A program made the position numbers and the translations under genes. Source: an uncultured bacterium (GTDB lineage: Bacteria > Cyanobacteriota > Vampirovibrionia > Gastranaerophilales > Gastranaerophilaceae). Taken from it: a DNA stretch of 15,485 nt. Positions 13,233-15,485 of this stretch are shown here, piece after piece. Every line of letters begins with the position of its first letter. The stretch's first letter is position 1. The notes under the pieces are model-generated. The model made no database searches. It had not been told where the DNA came from and saw only the letters and a program-made list of their open reading frames with translations. The stretch lies in contig CALAWF010000041.1 in NCBI GenBank assembly GCA_937894665.1, positions 1 to 15,485 of the forward strand, in the 5' to 3' direction.

Positions 13233-15029
13233 TTAATGAGTTTTATAAAAAGGTATAAAACCTGTTTTTGTTTTCTGATTATTTTCGTTATATTCTATTA
13301 AATTAATAATTTTATCAGTATTAAGTACTAATTTGGATGCTTCTTCATCATCAAATAAAAAGATTTGAATATTGGCTTTGCCAATATCCTGTATTGCTTT
13401 GTTTAGTACCGCCCCTAGGGCATTTATATTTTTTTCATCAAATGGTTTTGATAAATGGTCACCAATAAATATTGGAATTAAAGGATATTCCCCATTTCCT
13501 ATCAATAATTTTAAAAAGCCAAAGTAACCGCAGATTTGAATCAATGTATGTCTAGCCATACTGCCTGTGTAATAATTTGTTAATACATATTGTTGAATTT
13601 TTTCTTTATTTTCTCCCTTTTCAACAATTTGTATTTCTTCAATTTCTGGTTGTAAAATATTACCTTTTTTAAGATACCTAATTTGGAATTTAGATTTATC
13701 AGTATCTATCTTTACAAAATCAGAAACATCTTTTGCTGAGTTATATAAATTTGTTATATACATAGATAGATTATTGATTTTTGTTAAATCGTCCTTGTTT
13801 TTAAGTTCAAGCAGTTCTTCTTTGATAGATTTAATCTTTGATAACTTTTCTGTTAATTCTTCATTAGAATCAACAACATTTTGTTTTAAGTAATTTTCAA
13901 GCAAAATTACAGCCTTTTCTTTTTCTTTTATAGAATAAAGTTTAAACTTTGCATTATTTTTCTTAATTTCGTTTTTAATAAGCTCCCTTTGTTTTTGGAG
14001 TGTATCTATTGTTTTATCACAAATTGAATTTTGACTAAATGAAATAGTAGTATTTAGTTCGTTCAAAAGTTTTTTTATCGAATTTAATAAATAAGTGTAT
14101 TCATTATTATTTTTTAAGATATTATCTAAAGCAATTAACAGTTTTTTTCTATTATTACTCTCTTTTTCAATATCTTTAATACCCTGTTTATAACTTTGAT
14201 ATGTTTTAAGTTGTTCGTCAATATTTTCAAACATTAATGAGAGCTCTGTTGTATTTTTAGTATTGATAGTAACTGGCTTTGTATCTTTCTCCATTAACTT
14301 ATATTGTTCAAGCCTTTGTTTGACTAAATCTGCATTTTTGCCATTATACTGCATATTTAAGTTTAAAATTATAATATTGTTATTTATTTCTTTAGAAATA
14401 AAATCATATTGGTTTTTCTTTAACTCTAACTTTTTTGTTTCTTTTTCTAAATTTTCAAGTTTTGTTTCTAATTCAAAAATTCTTTTTAAATTTTTATTAA
14501 ATATAAAATTTAGTAAAGAAGGAAGTTTTACAGAATATTCAATATCTCTACCTTTATCCAAAAAATCTTGAATATTTCCTTGTCGTTTTTCACCTAAAAA
14601 ATTAAATATTGTAAAAGTCCTATATGTCAATTCTTGTCCAGTAAATATTTTGATATTATTTAATAATGACTCATTCGGTGTAAAAATACTTTCAAGTCTT
14701 ATTTTATATTCTCTATAAGAAATTGATTGCATTGATTCAAAATTTGTAGTTCCTTCTACTGTAAAATAATTTTCATCTTTATTTTTGGTTCGAGTTAAAA
14801 TATATGAGACCCCATTATTACACACTTTCATTGTGATTTTTTTTACATTTTTATACCATTCTTCATTTTTAATTTCTTTGCTAGAACCTAACATATAGTC
14901 AAGCAGATTATAAAAAACAGTTTTACCAGAATTATTCTCACCTTTAAAATAATTTATGCCTGCAACAAATTCATAACTGTATGATTCTTCTAAATAATTA
15001 TAAAAAGTTAACTCTGTTATCTTAAACAT
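13233..15029 (-). CDS. SMC-like ABC ATPase of a probable ABC-3C system
   Basis: This 598-aa ATPase has the Rad50/SMC plan in one chain. An N-terminal half-domain carries Walker A GENNSGKT (30-37). A long lysine/glutamate-rich coiled coil covers roughly 180-440, with a likely hinge near its middle. The C-terminal half-domain has a signature-like YTGSMAR (487-493), a Walker-B-like strand LIPIFIGDH (517-525) and IFLFDDEE (556-563). In the Walker-B position an Asp-His replaces the usual Asp-Glu. ABC-three-component systems encode such an ATPase with a small middle component and an effector, and are thought to detect foreign nucleic acid and release the effector. Its ATG overlaps the stop of the upstream partner gene by 8 nt. 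It is the last gene of its operon and converges on the antitoxin gene. An OLD-like or DUF2326-type ATPase is the alternative. Confidence 0.82.
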   Translation of the reverse strand: MFKITELTFYNYLEESYSYEFVAGINYFKGENNSGKTVFYNLLDYMLGSSKEIKNEEWYKNVKKITMKVCNNGVSYILTRTKNKDENYFTVEGTTNFESMQSISYREYKIRLESIFTPNESLLNNIKIFTGQELTYRTFTIFNFLGEKRQGNIQDFLDKGRDIEYSVKLPSLLNFIFNKNLKRIFELETKLENLEKETKKLELKKNQYDFISKEINNNIIILNLNMQYNGKNADLVKQRLEQYKLMEKDTKPVTINTKNTTELSLMFENIDEQLKTYQSYKQGIKDIEKESNNRKKLLIALDNILKNNNEYTYLLNSIKKLLNELNTTISFSQNSICDKTIDTLQKQRELIKNEIKKNNAKFKLYSIKEKEKAVILLENYLKQNVVDSNEELTEKLSKIKSIKEELLELKNKDDLTKINNLSMYITNLYNSAKDVSDFVKIDTDKSKFQIRYLKKGNILQPEIEEIQIVEKGENKEKIQQYVLTNYYTGSMARHTLIQICGYFGFLKLLIGNGEYPLIPIFIGDHLSKPFDEKNINALGAVLNKAIQDIGKANIQIFLFDDEEASKLVLNTDKIINLIEYNENNQKTKTGFIPFYKTH

Positions 15030-15459
15030 TTTGTAAAATCTCCTTTAAAAACTGTATTTCAGGCATTTTTCTACATTCTTCAATTGCATTATAAAAGAAT
15101 GTATTTTCATCGTACAAAAAATTTTTTGCATTGTCTTTTCGTTCCAAAAAGAACAAAGTGCCATCTTCTAAGGTAATATTTCTATTTAATAATAAAAGAT
15201 GTATAGCTTTTGTTATAATTTTAATATTTTGGCAATAATCAGAATATTTTCCATTAAGCAGTGATATTAGTTTGTATGCCAAATCATTTGAATCGTGTGC
15301 CGTATAGGTTTTTTTGTATAAATTATATTTTTTTAGTAAATAGGCAATAGGTAATAATTTATTTACGGAAATATTTTTATGCAAGAATAGGATTTGACAT
15401 ATAATATCGCAATATATGCTTAGTTGTATTGCTTCTGCTTCATTTTCTAAATTATTCAT
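15022..15459 (-). CDS. probable ABC-3C middle component
   Basis: This 145-aa protein is all-helical by eye, with no enzyme motif. It starts with a helical segment (EAIQLSIYCDIICQILFLHK), followed by ISVNKLLPIAYLLKKY and a central KAIHLLLLNRNITLEDG. The size, the helical content and the position directly before an SMC-like ATPase fit the middle component of ABC-3C systems, which bridges ATPase and effector. Sequence similarity is too weak to name the subfamily. I chose the ATG at 15459; the one at 15465 touches the GGAAGG ribosome binding site with no spacing. Its stop overlaps the ATPase start (8-nt overlap), so the two are translationally coupled. Confidence 0.68.
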   Translation of the reverse strand: MNNLENEAEAIQLSIYCDIICQILFLHKNISVNKLLPIAYLLKKYNLYKKTYTAHDSNDLAYKLISLLNGKYSDYCQNIKIITKAIHLLLLNRNITLEDGTLFFLERKDNAKNFLYDENTFFYNAIEECRKMPEIQFLKEILQNV

Positions 15460-15485
15460 CTTCATCCTTCCAAGAAATTTGATTT
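15452..15485 (-). CDS. 3' end of an upstream gene (partial), probable third ABC-3C component
   Basis: On the minus strand one frame from the right edge reads NQISWKDEDE and then stops at 15454-15452, overlapping the start codon of the middle component by 8 nt. The same 8-nt overlap joins the middle component to the ATPase. This suggests a third coupled gene running beyond the window, where an ABC-3C effector would be expected. Only ten residues are visible, so identity is inference, and another frame stopping at 15464-15462 cannot be excluded. Confidence 0.4.
   Translation of the reverse strand, partial: NQISWKDEDE

Noticed and set aside
14263..14571. 102-codon open frame on the plus strand
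   Set aside because: It mirrors the lysine-rich coiled coil of the ABC ATPase, giving a phenylalanine/serine-rich shadow with no start signal.
1..15485. CRISPR array, tRNA or rRNA genes, or an insertion sequence
   Set aside because: I looked for regularly spaced repeats, cloverleaf-like sequences and transposase motifs (including one next to the IstB-like ATPase) and found none.

Overview
The window is very AT-rich bacterial DNA (clearly below 35% G+C by eye) using the standard bacterial code, with mostly TAA stops and good AAGGAG-type ribosome binding sites. The content is accessory: nucleases, regulators, a tyrosine recombinase, a phage-like helicase loader, an orphan antitoxin, a defective-looking DNA methylase and the end of an ABC-ATPase conflict operon. 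No marker fixes the phylum. An AT-rich, possibly host-associated lineage fits, and the segment is best read as a defence or mobile island.

Left region (about 1-7500, all minus strand): this holds the remains of three related nuclease units. The complete unit, next to the recombinase, runs PD-(D/E)XK nuclease type A (6374-7435), a 99-aa small beta-rich protein (6058-6357), and PD-(D/E)XK nuclease type B (4805-6043). The second unit has collapsed: the N-terminus of a type-A nuclease is fused in frame to a second copy of the small protein (4247-4711), followed by a divergent type-B nuclease (2986-4233). The third unit is a type-A nuclease (1791-2912) overlapping a WYL-domain regulator (832-1803), then an unknown 191-aa protein (168-743).

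Middle region (7500-8521, plus strand): a 71-aa XRE regulator and a minimal 187-aa tyrosine recombinase are transcribed away from the nuclease units. Palindromes and a short direct repeat lie in the leader regions.

Right region, first part (8536-12472, minus strand): the order of transcription is an HsdM-like methylase fragment, a 114-aa protein with a possible helix-turn-helix, an RtcB-type RNA ligase, a DnaC-like AAA+ ATPase and a TPR protein. Right region, second part (12859-15485): an orphan HigA-like antitoxin with a clean promoter and operator, converging on an SMC-like ABC ATPase and a small partner protein. Those two are very likely the last two genes of an ABC-three-component (ABC-3C) system whose first gene begins beyond the right edge.

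The most interesting signal is regulatory. Four promoters share one palindromic element, consensus CTACGTCA-N5-TGACGTAG, with its right half exactly 11 nt from a -10-like hexamer. They lie upstream of the three nuclease units and of the small-HTH/rtcB/AAA+ operon. This points to one regulon, probably controlled by the WYL protein encoded inside it, joining a family of nucleases to an RNA-repair ligase. The nuclease-A/small protein/nuclease-B unit is my candidate for an undescribed system. Its function is not shown by the sequence.
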